From Burkholderiales bacterium (GTDB taxonomy: Bacteria; Pseudomonadota; Gammaproteobacteria; Burkholderiales; SG8-39), in NCBI GenBank assembly GCA_026417035.1, contig JAOAEA010000040.1:1-36470 (forward strand): a DNA stretch of 36,470 nt, given 5' to 3'. Position 1 is the first letter of the stretch. Each line of letters starts with the position of its first letter. A program made the translations under genes and the position numbers. Positions 23,486 through 31,482 of the stretch are shown here, in pieces. The notes below the pieces were generated by a model. The model was not told the origin of the DNA. It saw only the letters and a list, made by a program, of their open reading frames with translations, and did no database searches.

Positions 23486-24691
23486 TCAGGCGGGCACGGG
23501 CTTGTGCGCGATCGGCGCTTCGCGGATCGGCAGGTGCACGATCGCCGCGTAGACGCCCGCCGCGATCATGAGCGCCCAGGCGACGTCGTACGAGCCGGTC
23601 CGGTCGAAGATCACGCCGCCGAGCCACGCGCCGAGGAAGCTGCCGAGCTGGTGGCCTAGGAAGACGATGCCGGCGAGCATCGCCATGTACTTCACGCCGT
23701 AGCGGAAGCCGACGAGGCCGTTGGTGAGCGGCACCGTGGAGAGCCACAGGAGCCCCATCGCCGCCGCGAAGAGATACACCGAGAGCGGCGTGAGCGGCGC
23801 GAGGAGGAACAGCACGATCACGACGCTGCGCGCCGCGTAGATGAACGAGAGGAGGTACTTCTTCGCGAAGCGGCCGCCGAGCCACCCGGCGCCGAGCGAG
23901 CCGGCGATGTTGAAGAGCCCCACCAGCGCGAGCGCGATCCCCCCGACGTTCGCCGGCAGGCCCTTGTCCACCACGTACGGCGGCAGGTGCAGCGCGATGA
24001 ACACCACCTGGAAGCCGCAGACGAAGTAGCCCCAGAAGAGCAGGTGGAAGCTGCCGTCGCGCGAGGCTTCCCGCAGTGCCGCCCCGAGCGACTGCGCCCC
24101 CTGGATGGCGGCGCCGGCGGCCTTGCCGCCGACGCCGGCCGCGAGCGGCACGATGAGCGCAGCGAGCAGGGCGTGGGCGACGAGCGCCATCTGCCAGCCG
24201 ACGCCGTCGATCAGGCCCTGGCCGACGGGGAGCATCAGGAACTGGCCGAGCGAGCTCGCCGCGCTGCCCAGGCCGAGCGCGAGGCTGCGCTTCTCGGGGG
24301 CCACCGCGCGCGCCATCACCGCGAGGATGATGCCCACACTCGTGCCGCTGATCCCGAGCCCGGTGATCACGCCGGCGGAGAGCGAGAGCTGCAGCACGTC
24401 GGGCGCGTAGGCCATCCAGCCGAGGCCGAGCGCGTAGAGGACCGCGGCCACGGCCACGGTGCGCCCGGCGCCGTACTTGTCGGCGATGGCGCCGAAGAAC
24501 GGCGAGCCGAGGCCCCAGGCGAGGTTCTGGACGGCGATCGCGAACGAATATGCCTCGCGCGACCAGCCGTGCGCCATGGTCATCGGCTGCAGGAAGATGC
24601 CCGAGGTCGCGCGCACGCCCATCGAGAGGACGAGGATGAGCGAGCCCGCGACGAGCACGACGGCGGGCGTGCGCCAGGCGTTGTTGTTCAT
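23486..24691 (-). CDS. MFS transporter (monocarboxylate/OFA-like)
   Basis: This 401-residue inner-membrane MFS transporter has about 12 hydrophobic helices. Visible features are GIFLQPMTMAHGWSREAYSFAIAVQNLAWG, which is typical of the oxalate/formate-antiporter and monocarboxylate branch, the motif A-like loop GAIADKYGAGRTV, and a central hydrophilic loop (about 195-215). A carboxylate substrate is a reasonable guess but not proven. GGGAGAAA precedes the ATG at 24691. It is convergent with the DECR-like SDR, the 89-base repeat lying between them. The spacer upstream holds the inverted-arm element at 24743-24957. A second protein of this type is encoded at 31483-32712. Confidence 0.85.
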   Translation of the reverse strand: MNNNAWRTPAVVLVAGSLILVLSMGVRATSGIFLQPMTMAHGWSREAYSFAIAVQNLAWGLGSPFFGAIADKYGAGRTVAVAAVLYALGLGWMAYAPDVLQLSLSAGVITGLGISGTSVGIILAVMARAVAPEKRSLALGLGSAASSLGQFLMLPVGQGLIDGVGWQMALVAHALLAALIVPLAAGVGGKAAGAAIQGAQSLGAALREASRDGSFHLLFWGYFVCGFQVVFIALHLPPYVVDKGLPANVGGIALALVGLFNIAGSLGAGWLGGRFAKKYLLSFIYAARSVVIVLFLLAPLTPLSVYLFAAAMGLLWLSTVPLTNGLVGFRYGVKYMAMLAGIVFLGHQLGSFLGAWLGGVIFDRTGSYDVAWALMIAAGVYAAIVHLPIREAPIAHKPVPA

Positions 24692-24742
24692 GTGTTTCTC
24701 CCGGTGATGGGCGGATTATGGCATTCGGGAAAGCGGCCGGCA

Positions 24743-24957
24743 TTCACCACGAAGACACGAAGGCACGGAGCGGACGCGATGGCCCGCGCGAGGCCGCGGC
24801 CCGTTGCACCCGGGGGCGCCGGCGGCGGTCGCGTCGCGAGGAGCGGAGGTCCTCGCGCGGGCGTCTCGCCTCCGCGTGAACGCGCCGGACCGTCGTGTCC
24901 TTCGAGCCTTCGTGCCGGAGTGCCGACCCCGCGTGCCCCTCGCGCCTTCGTGGTGAA
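24743..24957. repeat. Non-coding element with 12-base terminal inverted repeats and CACGAAG units
   Basis: Perfect ends TTCACCACGAAG (24743-24754) and CTTCGTGGTGAA (24946-24957) bound 215 bases. Next to the left end, ACGAAGAC, ACGAAGGC and ACGGAGCG form an 8-base periodic run; the right side has matching complementary units (CGTGTCCTTCG, CTTCGTGCCGG). No coding potential is apparent. It fills the gap between the MFS and PYROXD2-like genes and ends eight bases before the latter's start. Confidence 0.7.
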
Positions 24958-24965
24958 ATAGCCGC

Positions 24966-26567
24966 ATGAGCCTCGACGCGGTGATCATCGGCGCCGGCCA
25001 CAACGGCCTCGTCTGCGCCTGTTATCTCGCCGCCGCCGGGCTCGAGGTGCGCGTGCTCGAGCGGCGGCCCGTGGTCGGCGGCGCGGCGGTCACGGAAGAA
25101 TTCCATCCGGGCTTCCGCAATTCCACCGCGAGCTACACGGTGAGCCTGCTCAACCCGAAGGTGATCCACGACCTGCGGCTCGCCGGGCACGGCCTGCGCG
25201 TGGTGGAGCGGCCCTTCGGCAACTTCCTGCCGCTGCCCGACGGGCGCTATCTGAAGGCGGGCGGGAGCCTCGCGGACACCCAGCGCGAGGTGGCGAAGTT
25301 CTCCGCGCGCGACGCCGAGGCGCTCCCGCGCTTCTACGCGACGATCGAGCGCGTCGGCGACGTGCTGCGCGACCTCGTGCTCGAGACGCCGCCCAACGTC
25401 GGCGGCGGGCTCGCCGACGCGCTGCGCGCGCTCGCCGCCGGCCGCCGCCTGCGCCGGCTCGACATGGCCGCGCGCCGCGACCTCCTCGAGCTCTTCGCGC
25501 GGAGCGCCGGCGAGATGCTCGACGACTGGTTCGAGTCCGACCCGATCAAGGCGGTGCTCGGCTGGGATGCGGTGGTCGGCAACTTCGCGAGCCCCTACAC
25601 GCCGGGCTCGGCCTACGTGCTCCTGCACCACACCTTCGGCGAGGTGAACGGCAGGAAGGGCGTCTGGGGCCACGCGATCGGCGGGATGGGTGCGATCACC
25701 CAGGCGATGGCGCGGGAAGCCGCTGCGCGTGGCGTCGCGATCACGACCTCCGCGGCAGTGGAGCGCGTGCTGGTGAAGGGCGGCCGCGCGGCCGGCGTCG
25801 CGCTCGCCTCGGGGGAGGAGATCGCAGCGCGGATCACGGTGGCCAACGTGGGGCCGAAGCGCCTCTATCTCGGCCTCATGGACGCCGCCGACCTCGACCC
25901 CGAGTTCCGTTCGCGCATCGAGCGCTTCAAGGGCGGATCGGGCACGTTCCGCATGAACGTCGCCCTCGCGGAGCTCCCCGACTTCCGCGCGCTGCCGGGC
26001 GCGCACGCGCAGCCCCACCACGGCGCGGGCATCATCCTCGGCCCGTCGCTCGCCTACTTCGACCGGGCCCACGCGCAGGCGCGCGCACACGGGTTCTCGC
26101 GCGAGCCGATCGTCGAGCTGCTGCTGCCCAGCACGCTCGACGGCTCGCTCGCGCCGCCGGGGCGGCACGTCGCGAGCCTCTTCTGCCAGCACTTCGCCCC
26201 CCGCCTGCCCGACGGGCGCAGCTGGGACGACGAGCGCGAGCAGGCGGCGCAAGCCGTGATCGACGTGGTCGATGCGTACGCCCCGAACTTCCGCAGGAGC
26301 ATTCTCGGCATGCAGGCGCTCTCGCCGCTCGACCTCGAGCGCGAGTTCGGGCTCGTGGACGGCGACATCTTCCACGGCCGGCTCTCGCTCGAGCAGCTCT
26401 ACAGCGCGCGGCCGCTCCTGGGCTACGCCGACTACCGCGGCGCGATCCCCGGGCTATACCTCTGCGGCTCCGGCGCGCATCCGGGCGGCGGCGTCACCGG
26501 CGCGCCCGGGCACAACGCCGCGCGCGAGATCCTCAAGGACTGGCGGCGCGGGAGGATTCCGCGATGA
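24966..26567 (+). CDS. FAD-dependent oxidoreductase, PYROXD2 / phytoene-desaturase-like
   Basis: This 533-residue flavoprotein has the N-terminal Rossmann FAD site IIGAGHNGLVCACYLAAAG (residues 7-25), followed by VRVLERRPVVGGAAVTEEF. The C-terminal FAD-contacting region is GLYLCGSGAHPGGGVTGAPGHNAAREIL. This is the layout of the phytoene-desaturase/PYROXD2 family of amino-oxidase-like enzymes. Carotenoid synthesis genes are absent from the window, and the PYROXD2-like branch is more likely; its substrate is unknown. The N-terminal part of the substrate domain (ASYTVSLLNPKVIHDLRLAGHG) also fits PYROXD2. The stop overlaps the GNAT start (ATGA), suggesting one transcript. The start is ATG 24966, directly after the inverted-arm element. 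I see no Shine-Dalgarno sequence of note. Confidence 0.85.
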   Translation: MSLDAVIIGAGHNGLVCACYLAAAGLEVRVLERRPVVGGAAVTEEFHPGFRNSTASYTVSLLNPKVIHDLRLAGHGLRVVERPFGNFLPLPDGRYLKAGGSLADTQREVAKFSARDAEALPRFYATIERVGDVLRDLVLETPPNVGGGLADALRALAAGRRLRRLDMAARRDLLELFARSAGEMLDDWFESDPIKAVLGWDAVVGNFASPYTPGSAYVLLHHTFGEVNGRKGVWGHAIGGMGAITQAMAREAAARGVAITTSAAVERVLVKGGRAAGVALASGEEIAARITVANVGPKRLYLGLMDAADLDPEFRSRIERFKGGSGTFRMNVALAELPDFRALPGAHAQPHHGAGIILGPSLAYFDRAHAQARAHGFSREPIVELLLPSTLDGSLAPPGRHVASLFCQHFAPRLPDGRSWDDEREQAAQAVIDVVDAYAPNFRRSILGMQALSPLDLEREFGLVDGDIFHGRLSLEQLYSARPLLGYADYRGAIPGLYLCGSGAHPGGGVTGAPGHNAAREILKDWRRGRIPR

Positions 26568-27259
26568 CGGGCGAGGCCCTGCCCGTCGGGCCCGAAGTGG
26601 ATCCGCGCCCGGCCGCGCGGCCGAGGCGCACCGTGCTCGCCGGGCGCTATTGCGCCCTGCGCCCGCCCGATCCGGCGCGCGACGCGCCGCCGCTCTACGC
26701 CGGCACGCACGGCGACGGCCGCGAGCGGCTCTGGACGTACCTCTTCTCCGGGCCGTTCGCGAGCGAGGCGGCGTTCGCGGCGTGGCTCGCCGAGCGCGCC
26801 GCGTCCGAGGATCCGCTGTTCTTCGCCATCGAGGTCGGCGGCGAGGCCGCGGGCGTCGCGAGCCTGATGCGCATCACGCCGGAGCACCGGGTGATCGAGG
26901 TGGGCAACATCCTCTACACGCCGCGGCTTGCGCGCACGGCGGCCGCGACCGAGGCCATGTACCTCCTCGCCCGGCATGCGTTCGACACGCTCGGCTACCG
27001 CCGCTACGAGTGGAAGTGCGACGCGCTCAACGCCGCGAGCCGCGCGGCGGCCGCGCGCCTGGGCTTCGCGTTCGAGGGCGTCTTCCGCAAGCACATGATC
27101 GTGAAGGGCCGCAGCCGCGACACCGCGTGGTTCGCGATGACGGACGACGACTGGCCGGCACGCCGGGAGGCGCTCGAGCGCTGGCTCGACCCGGCGAACT
27201 TCGACGCGTCCGGCCGGCAGCGGCGCGCCCTCGCCGCGCTGCGCGCCGCCACGCCCTGA
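26564..27259 (+). CDS. GNAT-family N-acetyltransferase (RimJ/RimL-like)
   Basis: This 231-residue acetyltransferase has the GNAT fold. After a ~25-residue extension the domain starts at LAGRYCALRPPDPARD. The central strands FFAIEVGGEAAGVASLMRI and HRVIEVGNILYTPRLARTAAATEAMYLL and the RYEWKCDALNAASRAAAARLGFAFEGVFRKHMIVKG segment match the RimJ/RimL-like branch that acetylates protein N-termini or small amines. The acetyl-CoA pyrophosphate loop is RTAAATEA, a loose variant of the Q-x-x-G-x-G/A signature. The ATG overlaps the stop of the FAD enzyme gene as ATGA, so the two are probably co-translated. The substrate is unknown. Confidence 0.85.
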   Translation: MTGEALPVGPEVDPRPAARPRRTVLAGRYCALRPPDPARDAPPLYAGTHGDGRERLWTYLFSGPFASEAAFAAWLAERAASEDPLFFAIEVGGEAAGVASLMRITPEHRVIEVGNILYTPRLARTAAATEAMYLLARHAFDTLGYRRYEWKCDALNAASRAAAARLGFAFEGVFRKHMIVKGRSRDTAWFAMTDDDWPARREALERWLDPANFDASGRQRRALAALRAATP

Positions 27260-27340
27260 GCGGCCGTCTCCGGGAGGGCCCGGGGCGTCGCGGACCGAGC
27301 CCGTCCCCTCGGGCCGGGCCGAAGACGGCAACGCCTCGGT

Positions 27341-27368
27341 CCTCTGTCCTCTGCCTTCTGTCCTCTGA
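27341..27368. repeat. Tandem heptamer array (TCCTCTG)
   Basis: Four 7-base units fill 27341-27368: TCCTCTG, TCCTCTG, CCTTCTG, TCCTCTG. It lies in the 192-base spacer before the permease gene, 15 bases upstream of a TAGAAT -10-like box (27383-27388). Confidence 0.85.
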
Positions 27369-27451
27369 GAAGCGGTTCGCGTAGAATCCGGCGGCCCCGC
27401 CCGCGCCGGCCCCGCCCGCGATGCCCGCGGTGGGACGACAACGAGAGAACG

Positions 27452-28795
27452 ATGAGCCCATCTCCAGGCGAGCGCGCGGAAGGCGCGCCCAAGCACGTCC
27501 TCACCACGCGCGACGCGGTGGCGATCATCGTCGGCCTCGTGATCGGCGCCGGGATCTTCCGGCTCCCGCAGCTCGTCGCGATGAACAGCGCGAACGAGTG
27601 GGTCTTCTACGGCCTGTGGATCGCCGGCGGGGTGATCTCCCTCATCGGCGCGATGGTGTACGCGGAGCTCGCCACCGCCTTCCCGAGCGCCGGTGGCGAT
27701 TACTCGTTCGTGCAGCGCGCCTACGGCCGCAGCCTCTCCTTCCTGTACGCCTGGGCGCGCATCGCCGTGATCACCACCGGCTCGATCGCGGTGCTCGCCT
27801 ACACGTTCGGCGACTACGCCTCCAACCTGCTGCGGCTCGGCCCGGCCTCGTCCTCGATCTGGGCGGCGCTCGCGGTGATCGTGCTCTCGGCGATCAACAT
27901 CGCCGGGATCCGCGAGACGAAGAGCACGCAGAACTGGCTCACGGTCCTCGAGGTGGCGGGCGTCGTCGGGGTGATCGTCACCGGCATCCTGCTCGCCGCC
28001 CCCGCCGCCGCGCCCGCGCCCGCGGCGAGCGCCGAAGCCAAGCCCTGGATGGCCGGCGTCCCGCTCGCGATCCTCTTCGTCCTCTTCACCTACGGCGGCT
28101 GGAACGAGAGCGCCTACATCTCCGCCGAGCTCAAGCGCCGCCGCAGCATGGTGGTCGCGCTCGCGCTCGGCCTGGCGTCGGTGACCGTCCTCTACCTCGC
28201 CGTCAACTACGCCTACCTGCGCACGCTCGGCCTCGAAGGGCTGGCGAAGAGCGAGACCGCGGCCGCCTCGGTGCTCGCGATGCAGTTCGGCGAGGCGGGC
28301 GCGAAAATCATGAGCTTCATCGTCGCGGTGGCGGCGCTCACCTCGATCAACGCCACCATCATCGTGGGCGCGCGCTCCAACTACGCGCTCGGGCGCGACT
28401 GGCCGGTGTTCGGCTGGCTCGGCCACTGGCACGAGAGGACCGACGCGCCGCGCAACTCGCTCCTGCTCCAGGCGGCGGTGGCGCTGGTGCTGGTGGTCGC
28501 GGGCGCGTTCACCGACAAGATCGAGACGATGGTGAACTACACCATGCCGGTGTTCTGGTTCTTCATCACGCTCGTGGGCATCGGCCTGTTCGTGCTGCGC
28601 GCGAAGGAGCCGGACGCGCCGCGCCCGTTCAAGGTGCCGCTCTACCCGCTGACGCCGGTCATCTTCATCCTCACCTGCGCCTACCTCTTCTACTCGAGCG
28701 TGGCGTACGTGAAGGGCGGGGCGCTCGTCGGGCTCGGCGTGCTCGGCGTGGGCGTGGTCCTGCTCCTGGTCGGCAGGAACGGAGGCAAGGCCTGA
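27452..28795 (+). CDS. APC-family amino acid permease
   Basis: This 447-residue inner-membrane transporter belongs to the amino acid-polyamine-organocation superfamily. Helix 1 carries the family motif GLVIGAGIFRLP with the unwound Gly region; helix 2-3 is ISLIGAMVYAELATAFPSAGGDYSFVQRAYG, a standard APC signature. About 12 hydrophobic stretches are visible. Solute identity is not readable. The helix 6 region is FVLFTYGGWNESAYISAELKR, typical of the LAT/PotE-like permeases. GAGAGAACG precedes the ATG 27452. The stop overlaps the start of the first methyltransferase by one base (TGATG, with GGAGG just upstream), so it heads a tight four-gene unit with two methyltransferases and gluconokinase. 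Confidence 0.87.
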   Translation: MSPSPGERAEGAPKHVLTTRDAVAIIVGLVIGAGIFRLPQLVAMNSANEWVFYGLWIAGGVISLIGAMVYAELATAFPSAGGDYSFVQRAYGRSLSFLYAWARIAVITTGSIAVLAYTFGDYASNLLRLGPASSSIWAALAVIVLSAINIAGIRETKSTQNWLTVLEVAGVVGVIVTGILLAAPAAAPAPAASAEAKPWMAGVPLAILFVLFTYGGWNESAYISAELKRRRSMVVALALGLASVTVLYLAVNYAYLRTLGLEGLAKSETAAASVLAMQFGEAGAKIMSFIVAVAALTSINATIIVGARSNYALGRDWPVFGWLGHWHERTDAPRNSLLLQAAVALVLVVAGAFTDKIETMVNYTMPVFWFFITLVGIGLFVLRAKEPDAPRPFKVPLYPLTPVIFILTCAYLFYSSVAYVKGGALVGLGVLGVGVVLLLVGRNGGKA

Positions 28796-29439
28796 TGCGC
28801 GGCGCGCGGATGCCCGGCGCCCCGGCGCGCGCGCGGCGCCGCGTCCGCGCCGCGCGCGTCCTCCTCGGCCTCGCCCTCGCGGTCCTGGCGGCCACCGGCG
28901 CGCGGAACGCCGCGGCGCTCACGCCCCCGGAGGAGAGCTCGCACCGGTTTCCCGACGCCGCGCTCGACGTCCCGTACGTGCCGACGCGCATGGACACCGT
29001 GGATGCGATGCTCAGGCTCGCCGCGGTCGGCCCGAAGGACGTCGTCTACGACCTCGGCTGCGGCGACGGGCGCATCGTCATCGCGGCGGCGAAGCAGTAC
29101 GGCGCGCGCGGCGTCGGCGTGGACATCGACCCGGCGCGCATCGCCGAGGCGCGCGAGAACGCGCGCCGCGCCGGGGTCGGCGCGCGCACGAGCTTCGTGC
29201 AGGGCGACCTCTTCCACGCCGAGATCCGCGACGCGACGGTCGTGATGCTCTACCTCCTGCCGTCGGTGAACGAGCGCCTGAAGCCGCGGCTGCTGGCCGA
29301 GCTCGCCCCCGGGACGCGCGTGGTGTCGCACGACTTCCTGATGGGTGAGGACTGGCCGCCCGAGAAGACCGTCCGGCTCGGCCGCGACACGATCTACCTT
29401 TGGACCGTCCCGGCGCGCCGGGAGGGCGGCAGGAACTGA
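28795..29439 (+). CDS. Signal-anchored SAM methyltransferase, FAM173/ATPSCKMT-like (copy 1)
   Basis: This 214-residue class I SAM-dependent methyltransferase has a basic, then hydrophobic N-terminus (RRVRAARVLLGLALAVLAATGARNAAA) that looks like a signal peptide or N-terminal anchor. The catalytic domain begins YVPTRMDTVDAMLRLA. The SAM motifs are VYDLGCGDGRIVIAA (motif I) and GVGVDIDPARIAEAREN, followed by VVMLYLLPSVNERLKPRLL and a conserved TRVVSHDF near the C-terminus. This pattern matches the bacterial relatives of FAM173 lysine methyltransferases, which modify membrane proteins such as the ATP synthase c subunit. The target here is unknown. It overlaps the permease gene and precedes a paralogue by 17 bases. 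Confidence 0.85.
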   Translation: MRGARMPGAPARARRRVRAARVLLGLALAVLAATGARNAAALTPPEESSHRFPDAALDVPYVPTRMDTVDAMLRLAAVGPKDVVYDLGCGDGRIVIAAAKQYGARGVGVDIDPARIAEARENARRAGVGARTSFVQGDLFHAEIRDATVVMLYLLPSVNERLKPRLLAELAPGTRVVSHDFLMGEDWPPEKTVRLGRDTIYLWTVPARREGGRN

Positions 29440-29456
29440 GAACAGACGGAGGACAC

Positions 29457-30023
29457 ATGGACCGCAGGACGCTGATCGGGATCGGCGCGGCGCTCGCGCT
29501 CGCGGCGGGCGCCGGCGCGTGGGCGCAGGACAAGCCGAAGGACTACACGAACCGGATGAACCTCGAGGTGGACTACATCCCCTCGCGGCCCGAGGTCGTC
29601 GAGGCGATGCTGAAGCTCGCGAACGTCAAGGCGGGTGAGAAGATCTACGACCTCGGCTGCGGCGACGGCCGGATCGTGATCACCGCGGCGAAGCAGTACG
29701 GCCTCACCGGCGTCGGCATCGACATCGACCCGGACCGCGTGGCGCAGGCGCGCGAGAACGCGAAGAAGGCGGGTGTCGCCGACCGCGTGAAGATCGAGCA
29801 GGGCGATGTCTTCAAGGCGCAGTTCGCCGACGCCGACGTGGTCGCGCTCTACCTGCGGCGCGACTACAACCAGAAGCTGCGCCCGCGGCTGCTCGAGCAG
29901 CTCCGGCCCGGCACCCGCATCGTGTCGCACGAGCACGACTTCGGCGCCGACTGGCCGCCGGAGAAGCATCTCAAGGTCGGCAACGTCGACGTCTTCCTCT
30001 GGACGGTGCCGGCCAAGAAGTGA
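29457..30023 (+). CDS. Signal-peptide SAM methyltransferase, FAM173-like (copy 2)
   Basis: This 188-residue paralogue of the preceding gene starts at ATG 29457 after ACGGAGGA. The N-terminus DRRTLIGIGAALALAAGAGAWAQD is a textbook Sec signal with a predicted cleavage after AWA. The methyltransferase domain has YIPSRPEVVEAMLKLA, IYDLGCGDGRIVITAAKQYG, GVGIDIDPDRVAQAREN and TRIVSHEHDFGADWPPEK, almost the same order as copy 1. A catalytically competent domain with SAM motifs intact that is predicted to be exported is odd, because SAM is cytosolic; the segment may instead be an uncleaved anchor. Its stop overlaps the gluconokinase start (GTGA). The pair probably arose by tandem duplication. Confidence 0.87.
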   Translation: MDRRTLIGIGAALALAAGAGAWAQDKPKDYTNRMNLEVDYIPSRPEVVEAMLKLANVKAGEKIYDLGCGDGRIVITAAKQYGLTGVGIDIDPDRVAQARENAKKAGVADRVKIEQGDVFKAQFADADVVALYLRRDYNQKLRPRLLEQLRPGTRIVSHEHDFGADWPPEKHLKVGNVDVFLWTVPAKK

Positions 30024-30511
30024 TCGTCGTGGTGATGGGCGTCGCCGGCGCCGGCAAGACGACCGTCGGCCGCCTGCTCGCCCGGCACCTCGCCGCGCGC
30101 TTCGCCGACGCCGACGACTTCCACCCGCCGGAGAACGTCGCGAAGATGCGCGCCGGCGTCGCCCTGGACGATGCCGACCGCGCGCCGTGGCTCGCGCGGC
30201 TCAACGCGCTCGTCGCCGCGTCGGCGGCCGCGGGCGAGCCGCTGGTGCTCGCCTGCTCGGCGCTCAAGCGCGCCTACCGCGAACGCCTCGCCGACGGCGT
30301 GCCGGGCGTGCGGTTCGTGTTCCTCGACGGCCCGCGCGAGCTCCTCGCCCGCCGGCTCGCCGGGCGCACCGGCCACTACATGAACCCGGATCTCCTCGAT
30401 TCGCAGCTCGCGACGCTCGAGCGGCCCGAGGGCGCGATCGTGCTCGCGATCGACGCGCCGCCCGAGACGATCGCGTGCCGCGCCTTCGCGGCCCTGGCGG
30501 CCGGAGGTTAG
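30020..30511 (+). CDS. gntK: Gluconokinase
   Basis: This 163-residue cytosolic gluconate kinase makes 6-phosphogluconate for the pentose phosphate or Entner-Doudoroff route. The Walker A motif is VMGVAGAGKTTVG, immediately after the start. The substrate-side motif DADDFHPPENVAKMRAG is diagnostic for GntK, followed by LDDADRAPWLARL and LACSALKRAYRERL, and LAGRTGHYMNPDLLDSQLATLE near the end. Length and motif order are those of the family. The GTG start overlaps the preceding methyltransferase stop as GTGA; no better start is nearby because Walker A begins six residues in. A terminator lies about 100 bases downstream. Confidence 0.93.
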   Translation: MIVVVMGVAGAGKTTVGRLLARHLAARFADADDFHPPENVAKMRAGVALDDADRAPWLARLNALVAASAAAGEPLVLACSALKRAYRERLADGVPGVRFVFLDGPRELLARRLAGRTGHYMNPDLLDSQLATLERPEGAIVLAIDAPPETIACRAFAALAAGG

Positions 30512-30613
30512 AAGGCGGTTGCAAGTCGCTTGCCGGTGCTCTCCGATGGCGACGACGATCGGCGCGCTCGAGCAGGGAGCGTCCGACCGGCAGCCACTGG
30601 GCGAGGGGGGTCG

Positions 30614-30636
30614 AGGGGGATGCGTCCCCCTTTCTT
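30614..30636 (+). terminator. Terminator after gluconokinase
   Basis: AGGGGGA (30614-30620) and TCCCCCT (30625-30631) form a 7-bp stem over a TGCG loop, followed by TTCTT. It closes the permease-methyltransferase-gntK unit. The GAGGGG-type stem resembles the hairpins at 23308. Confidence 0.7.
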
Positions 30637-30671
30637 GAACACCCTGTCGGCCCGGGCGCCCGGAGCGGGCC

Positions 30672-31463
30672 CTACGGCACCGGCCGTCCGCAGCGAAGGC
30701 TCCCTGCCGTGCGCGCGTTCGCGTCGAGGAGCCCGCGCACGAAGTCGCCGTAGGGAAGGCCGAGCCGGCGCTGCAGCGCACGCGCCCGGTCGCGCAGGCC
30801 GTCGATCGCGTAGCGCGAGCGGCCGTCCCGGATCGCGAACACGATCATGTTCACCGCGTCGGCCGCCGCGAGCAGCAGCACGCGGCCGTCGAACGCGCGC
30901 TCGATCCGCGCGAGATACGTGCCGAAGCGCGGCTCGTCGGCCATGAAGTTCGCGACCATCACGCCGCCGGGGCGCAGCATCGCCGCGGCGGCGTCGTAGA
31001 AGCCCTGCGTGCAGAGGCTCGTCACGACGCGGCCGTCCTCGTAGCCGTCGACGAGGAGCACGTCGGCCGAGCCCGGGTGGTCCGGCACGTACCGCGCGCC
31101 GTCGCCGATCACCACCGCGAAGCGCTCGTCCTCCGGCGGCAGGCCGAAGAACGACCGCGCCGCCGCGACCACCTGCGCGCTGATCTCGACCGCGACGACG
31201 CGCGTACCCGGGAAGCGCCGGTGGACGAACTTGGCGAGCGAGCCGGCGCCGAGCCCGATCATGACGACCTCCCGAGGCGACGGCGCGAAGAGCGCGAACG
31301 CCATCATCGCCTGGGTGTAGTCGAGCTCGAGCGCGTCCGGGTCGGCGAGGCGCATGGCGCTCTGGATCGCGTGCCCGCCGAGGTGCAGCGTGCGCACCCC
31401 CTTCGCTTCGCTCACCTCGACGCTCGCGACGCGCTTCTTCGCGAGCCTGCGCAGCGCCTTCAC
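30672..31463 (-). CDS. Spermidine synthase-like (SpeE family) protein
   Basis: This 263-residue Rossmann-fold protein is of the aminopropyltransferase/spermidine-synthase-like family. The nucleotide-site motif is VVMIGLGAGSLAKFVHRRFPG, then VVAVEISAQVVAAARSFFGL. Asp in VIGDGARYV and LLVDGYEDGRV take the places of substrate-contacting acids. The N-terminal beta domain (VRTLHLGGHAIQSAMRL) is short. True polyamine synthesis, or methyltransferase-like activity as in many SpeE homologues, cannot be separated from sequence. The start is GTG 31463 behind GGGAGGGGAC. It lies just downstream (20 bases) of the OFA-type MFS and is probably co-transcribed with it. Confidence 0.82.
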   Translation of the reverse strand: MKALRRLAKKRVASVEVSEAKGVRTLHLGGHAIQSAMRLADPDALELDYTQAMMAFALFAPSPREVVMIGLGAGSLAKFVHRRFPGTRVVAVEISAQVVAAARSFFGLPPEDERFAVVIGDGARYVPDHPGSADVLLVDGYEDGRVVTSLCTQGFYDAAAAMLRPGGVMVANFMADEPRFGTYLARIERAFDGRVLLLAAADAVNMIVFAIRDGRSRYAIDGLRDRARALQRRLGLPYGDFVRGLLDANARTAGSLRCGRPVP

Positions 31464-31482
31464 GCCGTCCCCTCCCGCGCTC

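Noticed and set aside
27260..27451. Attenuator or riboswitch before the permease gene
   Set aside because: I see only the heptamer array and a weak -10 box; no conserved riboswitch core or antiterminator pairing is visible.
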